The notes under the pieces are model-generated. The model had not been told where the DNA came from. It was given only the letters and a program-made list of their open reading frames with translations, and ran no database searches. Shown here piece after piece: positions 26,025 to 35,023 of a DNA stretch of 64,000 bases (the first letter of the stretch is position 1; every line of letters starts with the position of its first letter). Source of the stretch: Holophagaceae bacterium (lineage in GTDB: Bacteria > Acidobacteriota > Holophagae > Holophagales > Holophagaceae); NCBI GenBank assembly GCA_016720465.1, contig JADKKO010000004.1, positions 930,001 to 994,000 on the forward strand, written 5' to 3'. Both the position numbers and the translations under genes were made by a program.

Positions 26025-26043
26025 TCCGCTACCCTCCGCGTAG
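26005..26043 (-). repeat. Right arm of 39-bp inverted repeat around GxxExxY gene
   Basis: A CCTCCGCTTCCCTCCGC arm ending CCTCCGCGTAG at 26043, pairing with 25561-25599. It overlaps the first codons of the GxxExxY gene and is followed by a TTTAGTTTAG duplication. Confidence 0.85.
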
Positions 26044-26122
26044 TTTAGTTTAGCTTCGATCGAGGCACGAAGATCCCTGTAATTCCAAGGCTTTTGGCCC
26101 TAAACTATAGGGCTGGACGCCC

Positions 26123-27784
26123 ATGACGCCGACACTTCCCAAGACACTGCTGCTCTACTCCGCGCCCCGGAGCGGTTTTGGCGACGAGTGGATGACCTTC
26201 CTGCCCATCGGGCTGGGGTTTCTGCAGGCGATGCTGAAGACAAGCGGCTTCCCGTGCCGCCTCGCCAATCTCAGCGGGAAGAACCGCAAGGAGATCCTCG
26301 CCTATCTGAAGGCCCAGAACGCCGACGTGGTGGGCGTTTCCATGTTCACCTTCAACCGCAAGCGCAGCTATGAACTGCTGCAATGGGCGAAGGAAGCGAA
26401 CCCAGGCTGCATCACGCTGGCGGGCGGACCGCATCCCACGCATCTGGCCACCGAGGTCTTCGAGGACTGCCCTGCGTTGGATGCCGTCGTGAAGGGCGAG
26501 GGCGAGCCTATCCTGCTGGGCATCCTTGACCGGTTGAAAACAGCGCCAGGATCGGATCTATGGAAACGCACGCCGGGACTCATTTTACGTGATGGCGAAA
26601 CGGCAGTGCAACCTGTGATGGAAGATTTGGATGTAATGGGCGCGCCGGTGCAGCACTTCGAGGCGGACTTCCTGGATGACATCGGGCAATTGGCCTACAT
26701 CTCCACCTCACGCGGTTGCCCCGCCACCTGCAATTTCTGCAACACGCCGGATTTCTGGGGCACGTCCATCCGCTTCCGCGGTCCCGAGGCGGTGGTGAGC
26801 GAGATGCGACTGCTCCGCGAGAAGCACGGCATCACCTACTTCTCGTTCCGCGACGACACCTTCACCGCCAACCGGGGCCGCATTCTCGCGATGATGGATC
26901 TCATCCGGCAGAGCGGCCTCCATCCATTGTGGAACTGCCAGAGCCGAGTGAACCTGGTGGACGAGGAACGGGCGGTGGCCATGAAGCGGGCGGGCTGCGA
27001 ATTCATGCAGTTCGGCGTGGAGAGCGGTTCGGAAAAGGTGCTTTTATTGCTCGATAAGGGCACGAGCATGAAACATGTGCGCCAGGCCCTGGCGATGGTG
27101 CGCAAGGTGGGAATGAACCTCGGCATCTACCTGATCACCGGCATCCCGGGGGAAACCTGGGAAGACATCGAAGAAACCGCCCAACTCATCCGCGAGGCCA
27201 GGCCCCACGACTGCCAACTGAGCCCCTTGGCGCTTTATCCGGGCACCCGCATGTACGACCAGTACCGCGCCGAGGGTCGCATCACGAAGGCGTTCTATCG
27301 GGAGAGCGGCGACGCGGAGATCTTCGCCCGCCAGGATGCCCACACCGAAAAGGCGCTGAATCATTTGTACGGCGAAATCGAGACCGTGAAAGCCAAGGCC
27401 CGCTACACCCCCCGTGAATTCGCCGAGCAGAAAAAATGGCTAGGCTTCTGCGCCGTCACCAACATTCTCTGCGGCGAGGCCGCCGAGGACACGGGCCGCC
27501 TGGTGGAAGCCGAATCCGAATACTCCGAAATCATCGCCCGCGAACCCGACAACCCCTGGGGTTTCATGAAACGTGCGCTGCTCTTCGAGAAACAGGAAAG
27601 GATGAAACTGGCCAAGGCGGATCTCGAGGAAGTGTTGAATCTGGCGCCGGGCAATCCTGAAGCCACGGAGCTGGCGGGGCTCTGGGGCCTGCGCCTCAGG
27701 AAGCAGCGGAAAGGCGGACCCAGCCATGGCCCGGCCGCGGTGATGAAGGGCGCCGAAGCCTTCCTCAGCCGCCCCAAAATGTGA
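26123..27784 (+). CDS. B12-binding-type radical SAM protein with C-terminal TPR-like region
   Basis: 553 residues. The N-terminal 150 residues have a cobalamin-binding-like fold (PIGLGFLQAMLKTSGF, NADVVGVSMFTFNRKRSYE, ITLAGGPHPTHLATEV), though without the DxHxxG motif. The radical SAM cluster cysteines are C199, C203 and C206 in RGCPATCNFC, followed by a glycine-rich SAM site region (FSFRDDTFTANRGRILAMM, FGVESGSEKVLLLLDKG). The C-terminus from about 430 forms TPR-like helices. Relatives modify tetrapyrroles, hopanoids and other lipids; the reaction here cannot be told. It stands alone upstream of pyrR. Confidence 0.88.
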   Translation: MTPTLPKTLLLYSAPRSGFGDEWMTFLPIGLGFLQAMLKTSGFPCRLANLSGKNRKEILAYLKAQNADVVGVSMFTFNRKRSYELLQWAKEANPGCITLAGGPHPTHLATEVFEDCPALDAVVKGEGEPILLGILDRLKTAPGSDLWKRTPGLILRDGETAVQPVMEDLDVMGAPVQHFEADFLDDIGQLAYISTSRGCPATCNFCNTPDFWGTSIRFRGPEAVVSEMRLLREKHGITYFSFRDDTFTANRGRILAMMDLIRQSGLHPLWNCQSRVNLVDEERAVAMKRAGCEFMQFGVESGSEKVLLLLDKGTSMKHVRQALAMVRKVGMNLGIYLITGIPGETWEDIEETAQLIREARPHDCQLSPLALYPGTRMYDQYRAEGRITKAFYRESGDAEIFARQDAHTEKALNHLYGEIETVKAKARYTPREFAEQKKWLGFCAVTNILCGEAAEDTGRLVEAESEYSEIIAREPDNPWGFMKRALLFEKQERMKLAKADLEEVLNLAPGNPEATELAGLWGLRLRKQRKGGPSHGPAAVMKGAEAFLSRPKM

Positions 27785-27874
27785 ATCAACGCCGGGCGGG
27801 CCGCGGGATGTGGTCCATCAAAGGCGCCCGAAAAGGTACACTGGAGGGGTCCCGCCCGGGACGCTGGAGGTGCC

Positions 27875-28441
27875 ATGCCCGCTGCCCAAGGACAGTGCCC
27901 GTTGGATGCCGCCCAGTTGGAGGCGACCATCGGACGCCTAGCCCAGGACATTGCCTCGGGATTGCGCCCAGGCGAGGCGTTCGTCCTCGTGGGCATCCGC
28001 AGCCGGGGCCTGCCGCTGGCCGAGCGCCTGGCACCGCTCTTGCGGGAGATCACCGGCGGCCCCGCTCCGGTCGGGGCCCTGGATATCACGCTCTACCGCG
28101 ACGACCTCACTGAAAAAGCCGGGACGCCCATCGTGCGCCCGACGGAAATCCCTTTCACCCTGAAGGACCGCACCGTGGTCCTGGTGGACGACGTGCTGTA
28201 CACGGGCCGCACCGTGCGCGCGGCATTGGACGCCCTGCTGGACCACGGCCGCCCCACCCGCGTGCTGCTGGCGATCCTCGTCGACCGCGGTGGACGCGAG
28301 TTGCCCATCCAGGCCGACTTCACGGGCCTGGCTGTGAAGGTGGAAGACCATGAGCGCGTGTCGGTCCGGATCCAGGAACTGGACGGCGAAGACGGCGTCC
28401 ACATCGAGCGCATCGAGGGAAGGGACCTCCATGGTGGCTGA
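27875..28441 (+). CDS. pyrR: Bifunctional pyrimidine regulator / uracil phosphoribosyltransferase PyrR
   Basis: 188 residues, GGAGG 4 bases before ATG. The PRPP-binding motif VVLVDDVLYTGRTVRAAL and the FVLVGIRSRGLPLAERLA and DITLYRDDLTEKAG segments are diagnostic of PyrR. The family binds pyr mRNA leaders and also makes UMP from uracil. It overlaps pyrB by 11 bases, consistent with pyrimidine control of pyrB. I see no clear attenuator in the 90 bases upstream, so its target RNA is uncertain. Confidence 0.94.
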   Translation: MPAAQGQCPLDAAQLEATIGRLAQDIASGLRPGEAFVLVGIRSRGLPLAERLAPLLREITGGPAPVGALDITLYRDDLTEKAGTPIVRPTEIPFTLKDRTVVLVDDVLYTGRTVRAALDALLDHGRPTRVLLAILVDRGGRELPIQADFTGLAVKVEDHERVSVRIQELDGEDGVHIERIEGRDLHGG

Positions 28442-29390
28442 ACGCTACGCCTTTCCTCATAAGCACCTGCTGGGCATCGAGCCCCTGAGCCCCCGCGACA
28501 TCACCGCGATCCTGAACCAGGCCGCGGCTTTCGAGGAAGTCTGCGAGCGTCCGGAGATCAAGATCGTGCCGGCCCTGCGCAAGCGGGTGGTGGTGAACCT
28601 TTTTTTCGAGAACAGCACCCGCACCCGCAACAGCTTCGAGATCGCGCAGAAACGCCTGAGCGCCGAGATCATCAATTTCGACGCGGACACCAGTTCCTTG
28701 AAGAAAGGCGAGACACTCATCGATACGGCCATGAACCTGCAGGCCATGCATCCGGACCTCATCATCATGCGCCACAGCGCGCCCGGCGCCCACGCGCTGC
28801 TGGCCCGGCACATGCAGGCCAGCATCGTGAACGCCGGGGATGGCGCCCATGAGCATCCGACGCAGGCCCTGCTCGATGCCTACACGCTCCGGAAGAAATT
28901 CGGGAAGGTCGAGGGCCTGAGGATCGCCATCGTGGGCGATATCCGCCACTCCCGCGTGGTGCGGTCGAATTTGTGGCTGCTCACAAAGATGGGCGCCAAG
29001 GTGACGCTGGTGGGTCCGCCCACCCTGCTTCCGAAGGAGATGAAGGCCACCTGGCCGGAGGTGGAATTCACCAGCGACTTCGAGTCCATCATTCCGCAGC
29101 AGGACGCCATCATGATGCTCCGCGTCCAGTTCGAGCGTGGCACCGGCGGCTTCATCCCGGGGCAGGGCGAGTACATCCGCTTCTTCCAGCTCAACAAGGA
29201 GCGCATGAAGATGGCCAAGCCGGATGTCGCGGTCCTGCATCCAGGCCCCATCAACCGCGGCCTCGAAATCACCTCCGAGGTCGCCGACGGGCCCAACAAC
29301 CTGATTCTCGACCAGGTCACCAACGGCGTTCCCGTGCGCATGGCGGTCATGTACCTGCTCTGCAATCCCCACGGCGAATCCGTGCCCTGA
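28431..29390 (+). CDS. pyrB: Aspartate carbamoyltransferase catalytic subunit
   Basis: 319 residues from ATG at 28431, inside the end of pyrR. The carbamoyl-phosphate site is FFENSTRTRNSFE with S62-T63-R64-T65; further signatures are DGAHEHPTQALLDAY, AIVGDIRHSRVVRSN, and the C-terminal HPGPINRGLEI. It catalyses the first committed step of pyrimidine synthesis. No pyrI is adjacent, so this is likely an unregulated or DHOase-associated class; pyrC is not in the window. Its TGA overlaps the next start codon by one base. Confidence 0.96.
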   Translation: MVAERYAFPHKHLLGIEPLSPRDITAILNQAAAFEEVCERPEIKIVPALRKRVVVNLFFENSTRTRNSFEIAQKRLSAEIINFDADTSSLKKGETLIDTAMNLQAMHPDLIIMRHSAPGAHALLARHMQASIVNAGDGAHEHPTQALLDAYTLRKKFGKVEGLRIAIVGDIRHSRVVRSNLWLLTKMGAKVTLVGPPTLLPKEMKATWPEVEFTSDFESIIPQQDAIMMLRVQFERGTGGFIPGQGEYIRFFQLNKERMKMAKPDVAVLHPGPINRGLEITSEVADGPNNLILDQVTNGVPVRMAVMYLLCNPHGESVP

Positions 29391-29908
29391 TGGCGCTTCC
29401 GGTCGAGCGCATCTTGAAGTCCATCCTGGTTTTAAGGGGTGAAAAGGTCATTTTGGATACCGACCTGGCGTTACTTTACGGTGTGGAAACGAAGGTCCTC
29501 TTGCAGGCCGTCCGTCGCAATATAGAGCGGTTCCCTGACGACTTCATGTTTCAGATGGACGAGTTGGAGTGGTCTGTTTTGAAGTCACAATTTGTGACCT
29601 CAAAACCAGGCCAGGATCCCAGAGGTGGTCGCCGGACAGCTCCCTACGCATTCACGGAACAAGGTGTGGCCATGCTTTCCAGCGTTCTGCGAAGTGATCG
29701 GGCCATCGCCGTGAACATCCAAGTCATGCGTGCCTTCGTCCAGCTTAAACGCATGCTCGCGACCCACGAGGACCTTGCCCGTAAAATCGAGTCGCTTGAG
29801 CGGAAATACGATGCTCAGTTTCGGGGTGTCTTCGATGCGATCCGGGAATTGATGGCGCCCCAGGAGAATCCGAAGAAGCAGCCCATCGGCTTCAAGGTGA
29901 AAAAGTGA
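29390..29908 (+). CDS. ORF6N-domain DNA-binding protein
   Basis: 172 residues. The N-terminal 90 residues have the ORF6N pattern: GEKVILDTDLALLYGVETKVLLQAVRRNIERFP-type start (KVILDTDLALLYGVETK, then NIERFPDDFMFQMDELE), and RRTAPYAFTEQGVAMLSSVL. The C-terminal part is a coiled coil (DLARKIESLERKYD) and a basic tail. ORF6N proteins are known from phages and from bacterial chromosomes. Its ATG shares a base with the pyrB stop and its TGA overlaps the gpmI GTG by four, so it fits between two metabolic genes without any spacer. Confidence 0.85.
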   Translation: MALPVERILKSILVLRGEKVILDTDLALLYGVETKVLLQAVRRNIERFPDDFMFQMDELEWSVLKSQFVTSKPGQDPRGGRRTAPYAFTEQGVAMLSSVLRSDRAIAVNIQVMRAFVQLKRMLATHEDLARKIESLERKYDAQFRGVFDAIRELMAPQENPKKQPIGFKVKK

Positions 29909-31428
29909 TCTCCGGCCCCATCACCCTCCTGATCCTCGACGGCTTCGGCGACGGGCCGCGCAATGCGTTCGACGCCACGTTCACGGCGGGGATGCCGCAT
30001 TTCACGGAACTGCGGAAGCGCTACGCCTGCACCCAATTGATCACCTCGGGCGAAGCGGTGGGACTTCCCGAAGGGCAATTCGGCAATTCCGAAGTGGGCC
30101 ACATGAATCTAGGCGCGGGGCGCGTGGTCTGGCAGGAATTGACGCGCATCGATGCCGCCATCCGGCATGGCAAATTCCGTGAGAATGTGCCCATCGCCAG
30201 GCTGCTGGCGGGGCTGAAAGCTTCCGGCAAGCGGCTCCATCTTCTGGGCCTCGTCAGCGATGGCGGCGTCCACAGCCACCAGAACCACCTCGTGGCGCTC
30301 GCCAAGTGGGCCCAGGATGAAGGAATTCCAACCACCATCCACGCCTTTCTCGATGGCCGCGACACCGCCCAGAAAAGCGCCGATGGCTACCTGCAATGGC
30401 TGACTTTCCAGATCCGCGATTGCCCGCTCGTCGCCATCGGATCGCTGTGCGGGCGCTACACCGCCATGGACCGCGACAAGCGCTGGGACCGCACCGAACG
30501 CGCCTGGAAACTGCTGGTGGATGGCCATGGCGAATTCGAATCCAGCGACGCGGCCTCAGGCATCGCCGAAGCCTACGCGCGCGGCGAGACCGATGAATTC
30601 GTCTCCCCGACGAAGCTAGCGGCCTTCCACCGCATCGCGGAAGGCGATGGCGTCCTCTATTTCAATTTCCGCGCTGATCGCGGCCGGCAGATGTGCCAGG
30701 CCCTGGTGTCACCGGATTTCAACGGCTTCGTCCAGCGCCTTCGCCCCACGGTTTCACTGCTCACCTTCACGCAGTACGACATTTTGCTGGAACCCTATCT
30801 GTCCGTGGCCTACCCGCCCCAGAATCTCACGCGCATCCTGGGCGAGCTCATCGCAGAGCACGGATGGAGGCAGTTCCGCACCGCGGAAACCGAGAAGTAC
30901 GCCCACGTCACCTACTTCTTCAACGGCGGGCGTGAAGAGGCTTTCAAGGGCGAGGACCGTAGGCTGGTGCCTTCGCCCAAGGTCGCCACCTACGACTTGC
31001 AGCCGGAAATGAGCTGCCTGGAGGTCACGCGGGGACTGGCCCAGGCCATCCGCAGCGGCGACTACAGGCTGTTGGTGTGCAACCTCGCCAATGGCGACAT
31101 GGTGGGCCACACCGGCGACATCAGCGCCGCGAGCACCGCCTGCGAAGTCCTGGACGACGCCATCCGCGTCATCAGCGAGGCGGTGCTGGAACAAAAAGGC
31201 GCGCTGTTCATCACCGCTGACCACGGCAATTGCGAATGCATGCGCGACGAGGCCGGAAATCCCCACACGGCCCACACGCTGAATCCGGTTCCGGCAGTGC
31301 TGGTGGCCGAGGGCTTCGAGGCCCGGCAACTCCGCGTCGGCGGCGCGCTCAGCGATGTTGCCCCCACGCTGCTCAAACTCATGGGCGTGGATCAACCGGC
31401 GGAAATGGACGGGTCGAGCCTGTTCTAG
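29905..31428 (+). CDS. gpmI: 2,3-bisphosphoglycerate-independent phosphoglycerate mutase
   Basis: 507 residues, a Mn-dependent phosphoglycerate mutase of glycolysis and gluconeogenesis. D12 in LLILDGFG and S62 in GNSEVGHMNLG are the first metal ligand and the phosphoserine nucleophile. HSHQNHL, FLDGRDTAQKS and GRYTAMDRDKRWDR are the substrate loops, and ITADHGNCE with PHTAHTLNPVP completes the metal site. GTG start, overlapping the ORF6N gene by four bases. Confidence 0.96.
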   Translation: MISGPITLLILDGFGDGPRNAFDATFTAGMPHFTELRKRYACTQLITSGEAVGLPEGQFGNSEVGHMNLGAGRVVWQELTRIDAAIRHGKFRENVPIARLLAGLKASGKRLHLLGLVSDGGVHSHQNHLVALAKWAQDEGIPTTIHAFLDGRDTAQKSADGYLQWLTFQIRDCPLVAIGSLCGRYTAMDRDKRWDRTERAWKLLVDGHGEFESSDAASGIAEAYARGETDEFVSPTKLAAFHRIAEGDGVLYFNFRADRGRQMCQALVSPDFNGFVQRLRPTVSLLTFTQYDILLEPYLSVAYPPQNLTRILGELIAEHGWRQFRTAETEKYAHVTYFFNGGREEAFKGEDRRLVPSPKVATYDLQPEMSCLEVTRGLAQAIRSGDYRLLVCNLANGDMVGHTGDISAASTACEVLDDAIRVISEAVLEQKGALFITADHGNCECMRDEAGNPHTAHTLNPVPAVLVAEGFEARQLRVGGALSDVAPTLLKLMGVDQPAEMDGSSLF

Positions 31429-31444
31429 GAATTGAAGGGTGCCA

Positions 31445-31642
31445 TCATTTCCCGCGGTTGCTGCTCCGGGTGTGGGCGGCGCCCGCGGCCTTTCCAGCGG
31501 GCTTGGTGCTGGTCTTGACTTTGGGCATGGGGCTCTTTCCGCCCTGGGGGGCGGGTTTGGAGTCGGTGGGCAATTCGGCTTTTTTGGGCGTGAGGTTTTT
31601 CAAGATATCGGCGGCGGTGGATAAATCAGGCTTCACGGTCAT
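31445..31642 (-). CDS. Small basic protein, unknown
   Basis: 65 residues from ATG at 31642, preceded by AGGAG at 6 bases. The N-terminus (LSTAADILKNL) may form one helix; the remainder is Lys/Pro/Ala/Gly-rich and looks disordered (KVKTSTKPAGKAAGAAHTRS). The strong ribosome site argues that it is real although the frame continues open upstream. It is convergent with gpmI and divergent from a DUF1579 gene. No family recognised; a nucleic-acid-binding role is only a guess. Confidence 0.55.
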   Translation of the reverse strand: MTVKPDLSTAADILKNLTPKKAELPTDSKPAPQGGKSPMPKVKTSTKPAGKAAGAAHTRSSNRGK

Positions 31643-31733
31643 GGGAGGCTCCTCGGTCTTTTCTAAGCACATTCTAGCGCCGTTGCGCCAGGAAGCGTAT
31701 CTTGGTTGCGCTATCCCAACCAAGGAGGTATCG

Positions 31734-32339
31734 ATGCGACTCACCCTTTTCCTGGCCCTTGGCCTCGCCCTGGCGGCAGCGCCCCTGCCTGCCCAGGGCA
31801 AGGCAGAGGAACAGAAAGCGCCCCCCACCATGGCCTCGATGATGAACAAACCTGGGCCGGAGGCGGCCAAGCTCAAGGGCATGGTGGGCACCTGGAATGT
31901 GGAGGAGACCATGGAAGCCAGCCCCATGGGGCCCGCCGGCAAGGGCATGGCGGTCAGCCGTGTCACTTTAGGCCCTGGCGGCCTGTCGATCATCATCGAC
32001 TACCGCTCCGTCAGCGGGCACATGAAAGGCTATCGTGGCCACGGCGTGGTGGCCTGGGATGGAGAGGCCAAGGCCTACAAGCAGGTCTGGACCGACAACA
32101 TGGTGCCGATGATCATGCTCTCCAGGGGCGGCATGGAAGGTGACAAGCTCGTGCTGAATTCCGAAGGAACGATGATGGGCAAGCCCTTCAAGGCCCATGA
32201 CACGCTATCCGGCATCGGGACGGACTCGTTCACGCTCGTCTCTGAGATGTCCCTGGACGGCAGCCCCATGGCCAAGGTGATGACCCTCGCGCATAAGCGC
32301 GCCAAGGCCGCGGATGCGAAACCCGCCGAAAAAAAGTAG
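31734..32339 (+). CDS. Secreted DUF1579-family protein
   Basis: 201 residues from ATG at 31734 with AAGGAGG upstream. A signal peptide (LFLALGLALAAAPLPAQ) leads a mature part with LKGMVGTWNVEETMEASPMGP, MKGYRGHGVVAWDGEAKAY, and MEGDKLVLNSEGTMMGKP, the repeated GxW/LxL strands of the DUF1579 beta-barrel, a lipocalin-like fold of unknown ligand. The C-terminus is a short Lys/Ala tail (KRAKAADAKPAEKK). The divergent promoter region shared with the small basic gene is 91 bases. Confidence 0.82.
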   Translation: MRLTLFLALGLALAAAPLPAQGKAEEQKAPPTMASMMNKPGPEAAKLKGMVGTWNVEETMEASPMGPAGKGMAVSRVTLGPGGLSIIIDYRSVSGHMKGYRGHGVVAWDGEAKAYKQVWTDNMVPMIMLSRGGMEGDKLVLNSEGTMMGKPFKAHDTLSGIGTDSFTLVSEMSLDGSPMAKVMTLAHKRAKAADAKPAEKK

Positions 32340-32365
32340 GAACCCAAGCCTCGACCATCGACTAG

Positions 32366-33061
32366 TCAGGGTTTGATGCCCACGTGCAGGGCCACGATGC
32401 CGCCGGTGAGATTGGTCCAACGGACCTGCTCAAAACCGGCGGTTTTCAGTTCCTGGGCCAGCCGGGGCTGGTCCGGAAACTCCCGGATGCTCTCGGGCAG
32501 GTAGGTGTAGGCGGAGCGGTCGCCGGAAATCAGCGCGCCGATCCTGGGCAGAACCTTGAGCGAGTACCAAGTGTAAAGGCCGCGGAAGCCAGGAAGCACT
32601 GGCGTCGAGAATTCCAGGATGGTGAGCCGTCCCCCGGGTTTCAGCACCCGCAGGAACTCCGCATAGGCTTTCATCCGGTCCTCGACATTGCGGATTCCGT
32701 AGCAGATGGTGAGGCCGTCGAATTCCTCGCTCCTGAAGGGCAGCGCCTGGGCATCGGCGTCCGCGCTGGCCCAGATGAGCGATTCAAGCTTCTTCTGTCT
32801 GAATTTGGAGGGGCCTAAGCGCAGCATGGCGTGGGTGAAATCCGTGCTGACGACCTCGGCGCCGCGCCTGGCGAGGGCGATGGAGGAATCGCCGGTGCCC
32901 GCCGCCACATCGAGCAGTCGCTTTCCCTTCGCGGCGCCGCTGGCCCGGGCCATGCGCCGCCACCAGTAGAAATCGATTCCACCGGAGAGGACATGGTTCA
33001 GCAGGTCGTATTTTCCAGCGATGCCAGAGAACATGGCCTGCACTTGTTTTCCTTCGGGCAC
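32366..33061 (-). CDS. ubiE: Demethylmenaquinone/ubiquinone biosynthesis C-methyltransferase
   Basis: 231 residues if GTG at 33061 is used: GGAGG lies four bases before it and the product opens PEGKQVQAMFSGIAGKYDLLN, which is how the family begins (F-x-x-I-A-x-x-Y-D-x-x-N). The frame stays open to 33238. The SAM motif is LLDVAAGTGDSSIALA; later signatures are ICYGIRNVEDRMKAYAEFLRVLKPGG-like (YGIRNV, RVLKPGG) and ILEFSTP. It methylates the ring of demethylmenaquinone (MenG) or a ubiquinone precursor; menaquinone is the likelier quinone in this kind of organism. Confidence 0.92.
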   Translation of the reverse strand: MPEGKQVQAMFSGIAGKYDLLNHVLSGGIDFYWWRRMARASGAAKGKRLLDVAAGTGDSSIALARRGAEVVSTDFTHAMLRLGPSKFRQKKLESLIWASADADAQALPFRSEEFDGLTICYGIRNVEDRMKAYAEFLRVLKPGGRLTILEFSTPVLPGFRGLYTWYSLKVLPRIGALISGDRSAYTYLPESIREFPDQPRLAQELKTAGFEQVRWTNLTGGIVALHVGIKP

Positions 33062-33166
33062 TCGGCCTCCCACTACCAATGATCGCAAGTTTTTCCGGCT
33101 TACCCAAGGTATGGGTGGAACCGCGGCCTGGTCGGCGCGATGATCGTTCGATTCCTGGAGGAACCC

Positions 33167-34951
33167 ATGGCCACCGCGACCACTGAGATTGTGCAGGGCG
33201 GATCCTTTCTGCTGACGCCCATCGGGCAGTTGTCCCAATTCACGCCCGAAGACCTCTCCGACGACTCCAAGGAGTTCGGGCGCGCCGCGCGGGATTTCAT
33301 CGAAGGCGAAGTGCTGCCCCGGGACGAGGCCATCGACAAGCTGGACCTTCCGCTGACCATCGAGCTGCTGAGGAAGGCCGGGGAGATCGGCCTTCTGAGC
33401 ATCGAGATTCCCGAGGCCTACGAGGGATTGGAACTGGACAAGAAAAGCTCGCTCCTGGTGCTCGAGGAAATGAGCAAGCAGGGCAGCTTTTCAGTGAGCT
33501 ACGGCGCCTGCACCGGCATCGGCACACTGCCCATCGTCTATTTCGGCACCGAAGCCCAGAAAAAGAACTACCTGCCAAAGCTAGGGGCTGGCGAGCTGCT
33601 GGCGGCCTATGCGTTGACCGAGGCCGGCAGCGGTTCCGATGCCATGGGGGCGAAGACCACGGCCGTGCTGGACGGCGACACCTGGGTGCTGAACGGCACC
33701 AAGATGTGGATCACCAACGCGGGTTTCGCGGATGTCTTCTGCACCTTCGCCAAAGTGGACGGCCAGCATTTCAGCTGTTTCATCATCGAGAAGGACGATC
33801 CTGGACTGAGCACCGGCGCCGAGGAACACAAGCTCGGCATCAAGGGCAGCTCCACGCGGACGCTCATCCTGGAGAACTGCCGCATTCCCAAGGACCGGTT
33901 GCTGGGCGAGATCGGCAAAGGCCACAAGATCGCTTTCGGCATCCTGAACATAGGCCGGTTCAAGCTGGGCGCGGGCTGCATCGGCGGCGCCAAGCGGGTG
34001 ATCGAATACACCCTGAAGTACACCGCCGAACGCCATCAGTTCAACAAGCCCCTGAATTCCTTCGGCCTGATCCAGCAGAAATTGGCCGACATGGCCACCA
34101 AGATCTACGTGGGCGAAGCCATGAACTGGCGCACCATCGGCTACATCGACGAGGCCCTGTCCCAGTCCAGCTGGTCCGACCCCGATGCCGGCGCCAAGAA
34201 GATGCAGGCCATCGATGAATTCGCCATCGAGGCTTCCATCGTCAAGGTGTGGGGCAGCGAGGCGCTCTCCTGGATCGCCGACGAGTCGGTGCAGTGCTTC
34301 GGCGGCTATGGTTTCAGCGCCGAATATCCCCCGGAAAAGGTCTACCGGGACTGCCGCATCAACCGCATTTTCGAAGGCACCAACGAGATCAACCGGCTGC
34401 TCATCGCCGGCACCTTGTTGAAGCGGGCCATGAAGGGCGAGCTGCCCATGATGCAGTTCGGCCAGCAGGTGGCCAAGGAGATCTCGAATCCGCCCAAAGC
34501 CGCGGCCTTCACCGGGCCTGTGGCGCGGCTCAAGCATGGGGTGGAACTGAGCAAGCGCCAGTGCATGCTGGCCTCGGGCCTCGCAGTCCAGGTGCTGGGC
34601 CAGAAGCTCGTAGACAACCAGGAGGTGATGGCCCGCATGAGCAACATGATGATGGAAATCTACGCCATGGAAAGCGCCGTGGTGCGCGCCGAGCGGATGC
34701 TGGAATCCGGCCATCGCTGGGCGGAGATGGCTCGGGACTTCACCGAACTCTATGTCAACGAAGCCTGGCATCGCGTCCATGGCGACGCGCGCATGCTCTG
34801 CGCTGACGTGACCGATGGCGAAGGCCTGCGCCATGCGCTCGCGGGCATCAAGGCCTTCGCGGAATTCCACCCGACCAGCTGCGCCCGGCTCCGGGGCCGC
34901 ATCGCCAGCCAGCTCATCCAGAAGGGCGGGTATCCGATCGAAGTGATCTGA
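33167..34951 (+). CDS. Acyl-CoA dehydrogenase, long (VLCAD-like) type
   Basis: 594 residues from ATG 33167 with GGAGG five bases upstream. The ACAD core spans about 30-400: IPEAYEGLELDKKSSLLVLEEM, AYALTEAGSGSDA (FAD site), KMWITNAGFADVF, IGRFKLGAGCIGGAKR and VQCFGGYGFSAEYPPEKVYRDCRI with FEGTNEINR at the end of the core. A further 190-residue helical C-terminal domain is present, as in VLCAD/ACAD9-like and bacterial long forms that associate with membranes. It oxidises fatty acyl-CoA; with FadH and enoyl-CoA hydratase it implies fatty acid use. Confidence 0.92.
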   Translation: MATATTEIVQGGSFLLTPIGQLSQFTPEDLSDDSKEFGRAARDFIEGEVLPRDEAIDKLDLPLTIELLRKAGEIGLLSIEIPEAYEGLELDKKSSLLVLEEMSKQGSFSVSYGACTGIGTLPIVYFGTEAQKKNYLPKLGAGELLAAYALTEAGSGSDAMGAKTTAVLDGDTWVLNGTKMWITNAGFADVFCTFAKVDGQHFSCFIIEKDDPGLSTGAEEHKLGIKGSSTRTLILENCRIPKDRLLGEIGKGHKIAFGILNIGRFKLGAGCIGGAKRVIEYTLKYTAERHQFNKPLNSFGLIQQKLADMATKIYVGEAMNWRTIGYIDEALSQSSWSDPDAGAKKMQAIDEFAIEASIVKVWGSEALSWIADESVQCFGGYGFSAEYPPEKVYRDCRINRIFEGTNEINRLLIAGTLLKRAMKGELPMMQFGQQVAKEISNPPKAAAFTGPVARLKHGVELSKRQCMLASGLAVQVLGQKLVDNQEVMARMSNMMMEIYAMESAVVRAERMLESGHRWAEMARDFTELYVNEAWHRVHGDARMLCADVTDGEGLRHALAGIKAFAEFHPTSCARLRGRIASQLIQKGGYPIEVI

Positions 34952-34971
34952 GGCCCCGCCGCTGGGCCAAT

Positions 34972-35017
34972 GGCCAGCAGAAGAAAAGCCCCCGCGGGGG
35001 CTTTTCTTCTGCTGGCC
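34972..35017. terminator. Bidirectional terminator: perfect 46-bp palindrome
   Basis: A perfect 23-bp inverted repeat without a loop: GGCCAGCAGAAGAAAAGCCC on the left, followed by CCGCGGGGG at the centre and the exact complement on the right. The AAGAAAAG/CTTTTCTT halves give a T-rich 3' side on both strands. It separates the convergent ACAD and FecR-domain genes. Confidence 0.85.
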
Positions 35018-35023
35018 TGGACT

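Noticed and set aside
27785..27874. PyrR-type attenuator upstream of pyrR
   Set aside because: The gap is short and I could not identify an anti-antiterminator with a PyrR-binding loop.
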